From Nocardia abscessus NBRC 100374 (GTDB lineage: Bacteria > Actinomycetota > Actinomycetes > Mycobacteriales > Mycobacteriaceae): a stretch of DNA of 64,000 nt. How positions within the stretch are numbered: position 1 is the first letter of the stretch; each line of letters opens with the position of its first letter. Under the pieces are notes generated by a model that was given only the letters and a program-made list of their open reading frames with translations, did not search any database and was not told the DNA's origin. Positions 1 to 8,283 of this stretch are shown one piece after another. A program made the position numbers and the translations under genes. Location: contig NZ_BAFP01000031.1 of assembly GCF_000308455.1 (NCBI RefSeq), positions 1-64,000 of the forward strand, written 5' to 3'.

Positions 1-504
1 ATCGGCGCGATCGGCGCCAGCGCTCTGCCCTCGGCGGCCGGGCTCGGGGAACGGGCTCGCGCGGCCAACCAGTTCCAGTCCGGCCTGATCGCGGCGTGCG
101 CCGCGAGTGCCGTCATCGGCGCGTTCGGCGTGGCCGATCCGCTGGGTTCGCCACGCTGGCAGGGCATCACGCTGGCGGTCTTGACCGCGATCATCCTCGC
201 GTTGCGCGGCCGCTCGTTCGCCGATCTCATCCAGGCCGCGACGATGATCGGCGGCGGCTGCGTGACCGCCGTCGCCCTGGTCGTCGGGTTGGCCGCGGGC
301 GACACCGATTACACCCAACTCGCGGCAGGCGTGCTGCTCGCGTTCACGATAGGTGTGATCGGCTTCGGAGTGATCGGCCCGCACATCGAGGTCACCCCGG
401 TGACCAGGCGGATGATCGAGATCTTCGAGTACCTGCTGATCGTGGCGGTGATCCCGCTGGTGCTGTGGGTGATGAACATCTACTCGATGGCCCGCAACAT
501 ATGA
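1..504 (+). CDS. eccD: Type VII secretion integral membrane protein EccD, C-terminal part
   Basis: The reading frame is open from base 1, so the gene begins outside the window; about 167 C-terminal residues are present. They are very hydrophobic, with three or four membrane helices, and end in a segment resembling the last helix of EccD (EIFEYLLIVAVIPLVLWVMN). EccD forms the membrane channel of the ESX core complex. The second eccD in this window (32942-34408) ends in a closely similar way (ELLEYTFVAAVLPLAFWVAD), which supports the assignment. The stop overlaps the mycP start (ATGA), so the two are translationally coupled. The first in-frame ATG, at 130, is internal and not a true start. Confidence 0.88.
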   Translation: MGAIGASALPSAAGLGERARAANQFQSGLIAACAASAVIGAFGVADPLGSPRWQGITLAVLTAIILALRGRSFADLIQAATMIGGGCVTAVALVVGLAAGDTDYTQLAAGVLLAFTIGVIGFGVIGPHIEVTPVTRRMIEIFEYLLIVAVIPLVLWVMNIYSMARNI

Positions 505-1916
505 CCGGCAGCGCCTTCCGCCGGAGAATCATGCGGATGGCCTGCGCCGCAACGGTTGTCGGCGCTGGGATCGGCATGCCGTGGCCGAGTGCGCAGGCGA
601 TCGCGCCGCCCGCGATCGATTCCGGCGCGCTCGGGGCGGCACAGGGTTTGAGCGGGCGCCCCGCGCCGCTGGAACCGACCGAACAGCGCTCTGTCTGCGC
701 CGAACCCGTGCTCACCGGCAGTCCGCCCAGCGAACCTCCGATGGCGCAGCGGGTGCTCGATCTCCCGTCGGCGTGGCAGTTCAGCCGCGGCGCGGGTCAG
801 AAGGTGGCCGTCATCGACACCGGGGTGAATCCCCATCCGCGACTGCGCTCTCTGCAACCGGGCGGTGACTTCGTCTCCGACAGCGACGGGACGGTCGACT
901 GCGACGGCCACGGCACCCTGGTCGCCGGAATCATCGCGGCCCAGCCGAGTCCCGGCGACGCCTTCGCCGGTGTCGCGCCCGACGCGGACCTGCTCACCAT
1001 CCGGCAGCTGAGCCTGGCCTACGAGCCGAAGGACCGCAGCGGCCGGGACGACCCGCCGGGCAAGATCAGCAGCGACGGCTACGGCAGCGTGCTCACGCTG
1101 GCGGCGGCCGTCGTCCGCGCCGTCGACCTCGGCGCCACCGTCATCAACATCTCCGAAGTCGCCTGCACCACAGCGGGATCGGACACCGCCGACGCCTCGC
1201 TGGGCGCGGCGGTGAAGTACGCCTACGAGCGGAATGTCGTCGTGGTCGCTGCCGCGGGCAACCTGCAGCCCGACGGCGCGTGCTCGAAACAGAACGAGGG
1301 CTCCGGGTGGGGCTCGGTGGTCACGGTCGCGAGCCCGGCCTGGTTCACGCCCTACGTGCTCTCGGTGGGCTCGGTGGACTCGACGGGGCAGGTGTCCGAG
1401 CTTTCGCTGCACGGCCCATGGGTCGCCGTCGCCGCGATCGGCCGCAATATCGTGTCGCTGGACAGCAAGCCGGGTGGCAACGGATTGGTCGACGGCGTCC
1501 AGACCACCGAGGGAATCAGGGGTGTGGAGGGCACCAGCTTCGCGGCGCCCTACGTGGCCGGGCTGGCGGCGCTGGTGCGGTCGCGATTCCCGGAACTCAC
1601 CGCGCAGCAGGTGATGGACCGCATCATGCGCACCGCCCACGGGCCGGGCACCGGACGCGACGACCGGATCGGGCACGGCCTGATCGATCCGCTCGCGGCG
1701 CTGACCGCGCAGCTGCCCGAACAGCCCGTCAGCGCGGGGGCCGACAAGCCACGGGTCGTTGCCGCGCCGGCGATTCCGCCCGGCCCGGACCCGCGGCCGC
1801 GCCGGATCGCCGTCATCGGCTCCATCGTCTGCCTGGCCGGTCTGGCCATCGGCGCCGCGGTGGCGATCCCGTTCCGCCGCTCGGGACAGGACCTGAACGC
1901 GGAGTTCGATCCGTAG
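501..1916 (+). CDS. mycP: Type VII secretion-associated mycosin (subtilisin-like serine protease) MycP
   Basis: This 471-residue membrane-anchored S8 protease belongs to the ESX machinery; mycosins cap and stabilise the secretion complex on the periplasmic side. An N-terminal signal sequence ends near an Ala-rich site (residues 20-33). The catalytic triad is visible: Asp106 in VIDTG, His137 in DGHGTLVAG and Ser346 in GTSFAAP. A C-terminal membrane helix lies at about 437-458, followed by a short Arg-containing tail. The start ATG at 501 overlaps the eccD stop. Reading the frame upstream to base 96 only gives antisense-like Arg-rich sequence, so the longer version is rejected. It sits between eccD and eccC in one operon. 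Confidence 0.93.
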   Translation: MTGSAFRRRIMRMACAATVVGAGIGMPWPSAQAIAPPAIDSGALGAAQGLSGRPAPLEPTEQRSVCAEPVLTGSPPSEPPMAQRVLDLPSAWQFSRGAGQKVAVIDTGVNPHPRLRSLQPGGDFVSDSDGTVDCDGHGTLVAGIIAAQPSPGDAFAGVAPDADLLTIRQLSLAYEPKDRSGRDDPPGKISSDGYGSVLTLAAAVVRAVDLGATVINISEVACTTAGSDTADASLGAAVKYAYERNVVVVAAAGNLQPDGACSKQNEGSGWGSVVTVASPAWFTPYVLSVGSVDSTGQVSELSLHGPWVAVAAIGRNIVSLDSKPGGNGLVDGVQTTEGIRGVEGTSFAAPYVAGLAALVRSRFPELTAQQVMDRIMRTAHGPGTGRDDRIGHGLIDPLAALTAQLPEQPVSAGADKPRVVAAPAIPPGPDPRPRRIAVIGSIVCLAGLAIGAAVAIPFRRSGQDLNAEFDP

Positions 1917-1961
1917 CGCGGCGAGGCATCGACCGCTCGTCGCCGACCGAACGAAGGAATC

Positions 1962-4900
1962 ATGGCTACCGAAGGCTTTGTGCGCCGCCCCCGCATTGCA
2001 CCGCCCCGGGCACCCGGCGGCGAGGTGGCGCTGACCGCGCCGCCGGAGATCGCGCGCGCACTGCCCGCGCCGCTGATGATGAAGCTGATGCCCGTCGTCA
2101 TGGTGGTCGCGGTGGTCGGCATGATCGCCATGATGGCGATGATGGGCCGCAACATGCTGGCCAATCCGTTCATGATGATGTTCCCGATGATGATGCTCAT
2201 GTCGATGGTCGGCATGATGGCGGGCTTCCGGGGCGGCGGTCCCAAGCGCGCGGTCGAGCTCAACGAGGAACGCAAAGACTACTTCCGCTACTTGGACCAG
2301 GTCCGAAAGGACGTGCGGCGCACCGGCGGCAAGCAACTGGAGACGCTCCGGTGGAGTCATCCCGAACCCGCCGACCTGCCCTCCATGATCGGGACGAGGC
2401 GGATGTGGGAGCGCAGGCCCAACGACCCGGACTTCGGGCACGTGCGCGTCGGGGTCGGCAGCCACCGGTTGGCCACCAAGCTGGCGCGCCCGGAGACGGG
2501 GCCGCTGGAGGATCTGGAACCGGTGTCCACCGTGGCGCTGCGCCGCTTCGTACGCACTCACTCGGTGGTGCATCGGTTGCCGACCGCGGTGTCGTTGCGC
2601 GCGTTCCCCGCGATCAACATCGGCGGCCCTGCCGAGGACGCGCACATGCTGGTGCGGGCGATGCTGATGGAGCTGGTCACCTTCCACGGTCCCGACCATC
2701 TCGCGGTCGCGATCGTCTGCGCCGACCCGGACGGTCCGGCCTGGTCCTGGGCGAAATGGCTGCCGCAGCTGCAACATCCGACCCAGCGCGACGGCATGGG
2801 CTCGGCGCGGATGATGTACCACTCGCTCGGCGAACTGGAGACGGCGCTGGCGGCCGAGCTGCTCGAGCGCGGCCGGTTCATGCGCAACCCGCAGCCGACC
2901 CAGGGGCGGCTGCACCTCGTGGTCGTCATCGATGACGGCTACGTCAGCGGCAGCGAACGTCTGGTCAGCGAATCGGGCCTGGATTCGGTGACGGTGCTCG
3001 ACCTCACCGCACCGGAGGGCGGGCTCGCGGCGCGGCGCGGGCTGCAACTGGTCGCCGCCGACGGCGAGGTGTCGGCACGCAGTGCGGCCGGTGTGGAGAA
3101 GTTCGCCACCGCGGACCAGGTGAGCACGGCGGAGGCCGAGTCCTTCGCCCGCTCGCTGGCCAGGTATCGCCTCGCCACGGCGGCGCAGATCCTCAGCCTC
3201 GGTGAGGGAACCACGACGGACCCGGGACTGATGGCGTTGCTGAAGATCCCGGACGCGGCCCAGATCGATCCGGCGCGGGTGTGGCGCCCGCGCACGGCCC
3301 GGGAACGGCTGCGGGTGCCGATCGGCATCACCCCCGACGGCACTCCGGTGGAGATCGACATCAAGGAATCGGCCGAGAACGGCATGGGCCCGCACGGTCT
3401 GTGCATCGGCGCCACCGGGTCGGGGAAGTCGGAATTCCTGCGCACCCTAGTGCTTTCGCTGGTCACCACGCATTCGCCGGACGCGCTGAACCTGGTGCTC
3501 GTCGACTTCAAGGGCGGCGCGACCTTCCTCGGCCTCGACTCGCTGCCGCATGTCGCCGCGGTGATCACCAACCTGGAAGAGGAACTGTCGCTGGTCGACC
3601 GCATGAAGGACGCGCTCGCCGGTGAGATGAACCGCCGCCAGGAGCTGCTGCGTTCGGCGGGCAACTACGCCAACGTCACCGACTACGAGAAGGCGCGCGC
3701 CGCCGGTGTGCCGCTGGACCCGCTGCCCGCCTTGTTCATCGTCGTCGACGAATTCTCCGAATTGCTCTCGCAGAAGCCGGACTTCGCCGAACTGTTCGTG
3801 ATGATCGGTCGACTCGGCCGGTCGCTGCACGTGCACCTGCTGCTGGCCTCGCAGCGGCTGGAGGAGAACAAGCTGCGCGGCCTGGAATCGCATCTGTCCT
3901 ATCGCATCGGCCTGCGCACGTTCTCGGCGAACGAATCGCGCGCGGTACTCGGCATCACCGACGCCTACCACCTGCCGAGCGTGCCCGGCTCGGGGTATCT
4001 GAAGAGCGATGCGTCGGATCCGTTGCGGTTCAACGCGAGTTACGTGTCCGGGCCGTACGTCGCGCCGCAAGGCACGGTCACCGGCGAGGACGGCAGCCCG
4101 GTCGCCGGGCACCGTCCCGCGTTGTTCACCGCCTCGCCGGTGGAACTGCCGGAGCCGATCGAGGACGAGACGCAAGCGCAGCCGGTGGCGCCGTCGAATC
4201 CGCTGCTGGAACTGCCGCCGCCGCCGTCGGCCGCCGGGGCGGTCCCCGGCGCCGACGAGGGCATCCCGGACACGCTGCTCGACGTGGTCGTCAAGCGGCT
4301 CACCGGGCACGGCCGCCCGGCGCACGAGGTCTGGCTGCCGCCCCTGGAGGAATCCCCGACCGTCGACATGCTGCTGCCGGACCCGGACTGGCGTTCGCCG
4401 GTCAACCGGCACGGCCAGTTGTGGATGCCGATCGGCGTCATCGACAAGCCGTACGAGCAGCGGCGCGATGTGCTCACCATCAATCTGTCCGGCGCGCAGG
4501 GCCACGTCGCGGTGGTCGGCGGCCCACAGTCGGGCAAGTCGACGACGCTGCGCACCATCATCATGGCGACCGCGGCCACGCACAGCCCCGAACAGGCGCA
4601 GTTCTACTGCCTGGACTTCGGTGGCGGCAGCATGGCGGGCCTGTCCGGGGTGCCGCATGTGGGTTCGGTGGCCGGTCGCCTCGACAGCGACCGGGTGCGC
4701 CGCACCGTCGCCGAGCTCACCACGCTGATGCGTCAGCGCGAGGAGCGGTTCGCCGCACTGGGCATCGAGTCGATGGCCGAGTTCCGGCGCCGCAAGTTCA
4801 CCGATGACCAGCGCGTTCCCGACGGCACCGCCGGAGCGGGCAACCCGTTGGCCGACGACAAGTTCGGCGACGTTTTCTTGGTGATCGACGGTTGGGCGGC

Positions 4901-6041
4901 GATCCGCGAAGAGTTCGACGTGCTGGAACCGCAGATCAACGCCATCGCCGCGCAGGGTTTGTCGTTCGGCATCCACCTGATGATCGCCGCCTCGCGCTGG
5001 GCCGAGATCCGTCCGGTGGTCAAGGACCAGATCGGCACCCGCCTCGAGCTGCGGCTCGGCGATCCGTCGGACTCGGAGATGGGCAGGCGCACCGCGCATC
5101 AGGTTCCGGTCGGGCGCCCCGGCCGCGGTATGACCCCCGACCAGCTGCACATGCTGATCGCGCTGCCGCGCTTGGATTCCGACTCCGATCCGGGCAGCTT
5201 GGCCGACGGCGTCGCGGGCGCGCGCACCGAACTCGAGCAGCTGTATCCGAACCGCCGCGCGCCGGAAGTACGCATGCTGCCTTTGCGGTTCGGCCGGGAC
5301 GAGTTGTTGGCCTCCGCGCGAGCCCAGGGGATCGAGCTCGGCCCCACCCAGGTCGTCGTCGGGCTCGGCGAGTCCGAATTGCAACCGCTTGTGCTGGATT
5401 TCGGCGCCGAACCGCACTTCATGGCGTTCGCCGACGTGGAATGCGGCAAGACCACCCTGCTGCGCAACATCGTTATGGGCGTGGTCGAGCAGTCGACCAC
5501 CGAGCAGGCCAGGATCATCATGATCGACTACCGCCGCACCATGCTCGGCGTGGTCGAGGGCGACCACCTGGCCGGATACTCCACCTCGTCGCAGACCTGT
5601 GGTCCGATGCTCCAGGAGGTGGCCGGATATCTGGCCAAGCGCATCCCCGGCTCGGATATCACGCCACAGCAGTTGCGGGATCGCAGTTGGTGGAGCGGCC
5701 CGGAGATCTACATCGTGGTCGACGACTACGACATGGTGGTGACCGGCAGCGGCATGAACCCGTTCGCGCCGCTGCTGGAATACCTGCCGCAAGCCCGCGA
5801 CATCGGCATGCACCTCGTCGTCACGCGTCGCAGCGGCGGTGTGTCCCGTGCGCTGTACGACCCGGTGCTGGGCACCATGAAGAACCTGTCGGTGGAGACG
5901 CTGATCATGAGCGGGTCGCGCGACGAGGGCAAGCTGATCGGCGACGTGCGGCCGAGCAAGCTGCCGCCCGGCCGCGGAACCCTGGTGTCGCGCAGCCGAG
6001 GGATCGAGATGGTGCACATCGCGCACCTCCCGCCGGTCTGA
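1962..6041 (+). CDS. eccC: Type VII secretion ATPase EccC (fused EccCa/EccCb), first copy
   Basis: EccC is the FtsK/SpoIIIE-type motor ATPase that recruits WXG100 substrates and drives ESX secretion at the inner membrane. The 1359-residue length fits the single-chain form. Two Met-rich membrane helices lie near residues 40-90. Three ATPase domains follow: Walker A GATGSGKS at 483, GGPQSGKS at 853, and a degenerate third P-loop at about 1157-1164 where the first Gly is Ala and the residue before GK is Cys1161. The second copy in this window has a canonical third P-loop. AAGGA five bases before the ATG serves as ribosome binding site. It follows mycP by 45 bp and is the last gene of the first secretion cluster. 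Confidence 0.95.
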   Translation: MATEGFVRRPRIAPPRAPGGEVALTAPPEIARALPAPLMMKLMPVVMVVAVVGMIAMMAMMGRNMLANPFMMMFPMMMLMSMVGMMAGFRGGGPKRAVELNEERKDYFRYLDQVRKDVRRTGGKQLETLRWSHPEPADLPSMIGTRRMWERRPNDPDFGHVRVGVGSHRLATKLARPETGPLEDLEPVSTVALRRFVRTHSVVHRLPTAVSLRAFPAINIGGPAEDAHMLVRAMLMELVTFHGPDHLAVAIVCADPDGPAWSWAKWLPQLQHPTQRDGMGSARMMYHSLGELETALAAELLERGRFMRNPQPTQGRLHLVVVIDDGYVSGSERLVSESGLDSVTVLDLTAPEGGLAARRGLQLVAADGEVSARSAAGVEKFATADQVSTAEAESFARSLARYRLATAAQILSLGEGTTTDPGLMALLKIPDAAQIDPARVWRPRTARERLRVPIGITPDGTPVEIDIKESAENGMGPHGLCIGATGSGKSEFLRTLVLSLVTTHSPDALNLVLVDFKGGATFLGLDSLPHVAAVITNLEEELSLVDRMKDALAGEMNRRQELLRSAGNYANVTDYEKARAAGVPLDPLPALFIVVDEFSELLSQKPDFAELFVMIGRLGRSLHVHLLLASQRLEENKLRGLESHLSYRIGLRTFSANESRAVLGITDAYHLPSVPGSGYLKSDASDPLRFNASYVSGPYVAPQGTVTGEDGSPVAGHRPALFTASPVELPEPIEDETQAQPVAPSNPLLELPPPPSAAGAVPGADEGIPDTLLDVVVKRLTGHGRPAHEVWLPPLEESPTVDMLLPDPDWRSPVNRHGQLWMPIGVIDKPYEQRRDVLTINLSGAQGHVAVVGGPQSGKSTTLRTIIMATAATHSPEQAQFYCLDFGGGSMAGLSGVPHVGSVAGRLDSDRVRRTVAELTTLMRQREERFAALGIESMAEFRRRKFTDDQRVPDGTAGAGNPLADDKFGDVFLVIDGWAAIREEFDVLEPQINAIAAQGLSFGIHLMIAASRWAEIRPVVKDQIGTRLELRLGDPSDSEMGRRTAHQVPVGRPGRGMTPDQLHMLIALPRLDSDSDPGSLADGVAGARTELEQLYPNRRAPEVRMLPLRFGRDELLASARAQGIELGPTQVVVGLGESELQPLVLDFGAEPHFMAFADVECGKTTLLRNIVMGVVEQSTTEQARIIMIDYRRTMLGVVEGDHLAGYSTSSQTCGPMLQEVAGYLAKRIPGSDITPQQLRDRSWWSGPEIYIVVDDYDMVVTGSGMNPFAPLLEYLPQARDIGMHLVVTRRSGGVSRALYDPVLGTMKNLSVETLIMSGSRDEGKLIGDVRPSKLPPGRGTLVSRSRGIEMVHIAHLPPV

Positions 6042-6106
6042 CCGGGCCGCGGTCGCGCTCGCGTACCTCCCGCGGGCATAGGCAGGCGTACTGCTGAATC
6101 GGCTGC

Positions 6107-6131
6107 GGCGCTGACGATCGCTGTCGGCGCC
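6107..6131. terminator. Stem-loop between convergent eccC and GNAT genes
   Basis: A nine-pair stem (GGCGCTGAC / GTCGGCGCC, one G-T wobble) with a seven-base loop lies between two genes that converge. It has no T-run, which is usual for terminators in high-GC actinomycetes. It could serve both directions. Confidence 0.5.
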
Positions 6132-6134
6132 GAG

Positions 6135-6740
6135 TCAGTTGTTCGGTTGCGGTGGCCGCAACATCGCCGAGGCTGCCGATCGCGCGACCGCAGGGACCGG
6201 GACGGGGAGTTCGGGCTCCCAGCTGTCGACCCGCCGCTCGAACAGCGCGCGCGACGGGCCGAGCACGAGCGGCCCCGCGACGCGGACCAGCCGGAATCCC
6301 GCCGAGCGGTAGTAGTCGTGCAGGTCGGTATTGGTGGTCCAGGCGTCCAGCCGCACCCACTCGCGTTGCTGGTGGCGGGCAAGCATTCCCGCGTGGGCGA
6401 GCATGCGATGGCCCACCCGCCGGCCCGCGAATCGCAGGTCGACGATCATGAAATGGACGATCAGCGAATCGTCGAGTTCCCACCGCGACCACAGACCGGC
6501 ATCGGCACGGTCGTTGACGGTGATGGTTCCCGCCGGCTCGCCCGCGACCTCGGCGATCCAGGTCTCGCCCGCGTCCAGCGCGTGTCCGACGGCGCGGGCG
6601 AAGATCTCGATGGGCAGGCCGCGCCCGGCGACCGTCCACTGGTCGGACCCACGCGCGGTGAGCCACGCCGTGCGCTGCACGCGCAGGCGGCAGATCGTGC
6701 CGAGATCGCCCACTGTTGCCTGACGGAGCGCGATCGTCAT
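6135..6740 (-). CDS. GNAT family N-acetyltransferase
   Basis: The 201-residue protein has a GNAT fold: an N-terminal strand-helix start (ALRQATVGDLGTICRLR), a central acidic strand (LIVHFMIVD), and the acetyl-CoA pyrophosphate-binding loop region RFAGRRVGHRMLAHA, followed by a C-terminal DYYRSAGF motif typical of these enzymes. It should transfer an acetyl group from acetyl-CoA to a small molecule or protein amine; the substrate cannot be read from sequence. The ATG at 6740 lies only four bases after the stop of the GntR gene, so the two form an operon under that regulator. A longer in-frame version to 7172 runs into the regulator and is rejected. Confidence 0.85.
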   Translation of the reverse strand: MTIALRQATVGDLGTICRLRVQRTAWLTARGSDQWTVAGRGLPIEIFARAVGHALDAGETWIAEVAGEPAGTITVNDRADAGLWSRWELDDSLIVHFMIVDLRFAGRRVGHRMLAHAGMLARHQQREWVRLDAWTTNTDLHDYYRSAGFRLVRVAGPLVLGPSRALFERRVDSWEPELPVPVPAVARSAASAMLRPPQPNN

Positions 6741-6744
6741 GGGG

Positions 6745-7548
6745 CTAGGCCGGACCGGACCAGGGCGAGTCGGCGAGCGTGGTCCGGATGACTGCGGTGC
6801 CTTCGGCGTCGCCGAGTTCGTAGGCGAGGCGGTTGCCGGTGGCGAGCGAGCGATGCCGGGTGGCCCGGGTGACTCGGGTGTGGTTCGCGCCGATGCGCAG
6901 ATGATCCAGCAGAATGGTGCCGGTGGCGACGCCGAGCACCAAGGCTTCCTCCGCGTTCGCGGGCCGTGCGACAAGCGTGTCACGGTGCGCGGTTTCGGCA
7001 TGGCCGCGGTCGGCGAGGCGGCGGGTGGTGCCCTCCGGAATGTCGTGCGGGGAGTCGATTCCCGTGGCCTCGGCCAGCTCTCGGGGATAGAAGCTGACCT
7101 CCCATGACCACGGTTCGTTGTCGAGATACTGGACCACAGTCCTGGCCAGCACCCAGGAATCCGGGGGGACACCCAGCCACGACGCGACCTCGGAACTGGC
7201 CGGCTCCATTTTCGCGCTGAACTCCTTCGACGGCTCCCGGTGCGCGGCCCGCGCGATCTCCTCGAAGATGTCGTGCGGGGTCTGCGGCCGGTCGGGGCGG
7301 ATAGAGTCGGTCACAACGGATTCGAGCACTTCTTGGTTTCGAACGATCGTCCCGCGGGAAGTAGCTGTGTAGACCAGATTCTCGGTCACCAGAACCTGGA
7401 TCGCGTTGCGAGCGGTGGTGATCGAGACCTGCATTTGATCGGCAAGCTCGGAATGGCTGGGCAGACGATCGCCCGGCTTCCACTTGGCTGCGCGGATCTC
7501 CTCGCGGAGGAGGTCTGCGATCCGGTGATACGTCGGACCGTCCGCCAT
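6745..7548 (-). CDS. GntR family transcriptional regulator with UTRA-type ligand domain
   Basis: This 267-residue regulator has an N-terminal winged helix-turn-helix (about 5-75) with GntR hallmarks: KPGDRLPSHSELADQMQVS, then TTARNAIQVL and a wing ending GTIV. The C-terminal part (about 95-260) resembles the UTRA effector-binding fold of the HutC/FarR subfamily, with WSWEVSFYPRELAE and EEALVLGVATGTILL. It is co-transcribed with the GNAT gene and probably represses its own operon through the inverted repeat at 7576-7593. AGGAG precedes the ATG. The effector is unknown. Confidence 0.9.
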   Translation of the reverse strand: MADGPTYHRIADLLREEIRAAKWKPGDRLPSHSELADQMQVSITTARNAIQVLVTENLVYTATSRGTIVRNQEVLESVVTDSIRPDRPQTPHDIFEEIARAAHREPSKEFSAKMEPASSEVASWLGVPPDSWVLARTVVQYLDNEPWSWEVSFYPRELAEATGIDSPHDIPEGTTRRLADRGHAETAHRDTLVARPANAEEALVLGVATGTILLDHLRIGANHTRVTRATRHRSLATGNRLAYELGDAEGTAVIRTTLADSPWSGPA

Positions 7549-7575
7549 CTTGCTCCTCGGTTGGTCATGCAGGTA

Positions 7576-7593
7576 ACGAAGTGTACCCTTCGT
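7576..7593. promoter_or_regulatory. Candidate GntR operator overlapping its own -10 box
   Basis: The inverted repeat ACGAAG-N6-CTTCGT lies 28 bp upstream of the GntR start. On the minus strand the -10-like TACACT (complement of 7580-7585) falls inside the repeat, so bound protein would block the promoter. This arrangement suggests autorepression; it is inferred from position only. Confidence 0.45.
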
Positions 7594-7616
7594 GACTCCC
7601 TACGGCCGGGTAACGC

Positions 7617-7647
7617 TTGACAGGCGCCTTCAGAGGTTTATTGTAAT
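7617..7647 (+). promoter_or_regulatory. Candidate sigma-70-type promoter for the DUF4254-like gene
   Basis: A perfect TTGACA at 7617-7622 is followed by TATTGT (7639-7644, 16 bp spacer) or TGTAAT (7642-7647, 19 bp spacer). It reads toward the gene beginning at 7692, giving a leader of about 40 bases. It lies beside the GntR operator, so the regulator could also affect this promoter. Confidence 0.5.
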
Positions 7648-7691
7648 GAACGTCCTGATCCGGTGTTGTGCGGCGATGACGGCGAGGCAAC

Positions 7692-8219
7692 GTGGCAGGT
7701 TCGGATACAACGGTCGTAATGGCCATCCCAGGCACATCCAGGTGTGTCGATCCTTCGGTGCGCTCTTCGGTACCGGGATTGCTTCCCACGTCCGACCTAT
7801 TGGTTCGGGCGTGTCGCGGGCACCGCGTGGTCGGTGGTCCGCTTCTGTGGTTCGCGCGTGATCTGGCAGTGCTACATGAGCGCCGCTTGGTCGGCCGCGG
7901 TGGATCGGTGGATACCTCCGTGGCGGTGATCCGCGAAATCGAGCGTCGCAGAGTCGAATTGGTGATGGCCATCGACGACTGGGTGATGCGAAGCGTGCCC
8001 CAGCATCGGCTCGGCGCCACGTTGCACACCGAAACGGTGGGTGCGGTGATCGACCGCCTCGCCGAGTCGTCGGTGCGCGCGCACCACGCCTTGATGACTC
8101 TGGACGCGCACGACGAGTTGTTGCACAACGCGTGGCATCATCTCGCCGAACTCGCGGACGCCTACGACGATCTGGTGCGCGACGTCATGGCGGGCAGGCG
8201 GCGCCTGCCCGAGTGGTGA
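7692..8219 (+). CDS. DUF4254-like protein of unknown function
   Basis: The protein has 175 residues from a GTG start preceded by GAGG; an ATG at 7719 is a possible alternative. The C-terminal two thirds is helical and carries a pattern I associate with DUF4254 proteins of actinomycetes: IERRRVELVMAIDDWV, then a conserved-looking LHTETVGAVIDRLAE and HHALMTLDAHDE. The N-terminal 60 residues look weaker and contain no clear domain. There is no signal peptide or membrane helix. It is divergent from the GntR gene. Function is unknown, and the family call rests on recall of the pattern only. Confidence 0.7.
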   Translation: MAGSDTTVVMAIPGTSRCVDPSVRSSVPGLLPTSDLLVRACRGHRVVGGPLLWFARDLAVLHERRLVGRGGSVDTSVAVIREIERRRVELVMAIDDWVMRSVPQHRLGATLHTETVGAVIDRLAESSVRAHHALMTLDAHDELLHNAWHHLAELADAYDDLVRDVMAGRRRLPEW

Positions 8220-8245
8220 GCGGCTGATCTGGTGAGCGGCTGATC
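8214..8245 (+). repeat. Perfect 16-bp tandem duplication spanning a stop codon
   Basis: TGGTGAGCGGCTGATC occurs twice in direct succession (8214-8229 and 8230-8245). The first copy contains the last bases and stop of the DUF4254-like gene. It looks like a recent slippage duplication and leaves the protein unchanged. Confidence 0.9.
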
Positions 8246-8257
8246 CGCTCGTCCTTG

Positions 8258-8281
8258 CCCGCCGGGCCACGGCCCGGCGGG
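8258..8281. terminator. Bidirectional GC-rich stem-loop
   Basis: CCCGCCGGGCC pairs perfectly with GGCCCGGCGGG across a two-base minimal loop. It lies between the ends of the convergent DUF4254-like gene and the EspI-like gene, so it can end transcription from both sides. Confidence 0.75.
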
Positions 8282-8283
8282 TG

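Noticed and set aside
96..500. Upstream extension of mycP to an earlier start
   Set aside because: It overlaps eccD in another frame and encodes Arg-rich nonsense before the signal peptide at 501.
480..3395. Long open frame on the minus strand (971 codons) opposite mycP and eccC
   Set aside because: It is an antisense shadow of high-GC coding sequence, Arg/His-rich with no domain, while the + strand has clear mycosin and EccC motifs.
3447..6026. Long minus-strand frame opposite eccC
   Set aside because: No recognisable domain; codon pattern is that of the complementary strand of the ATPase gene.
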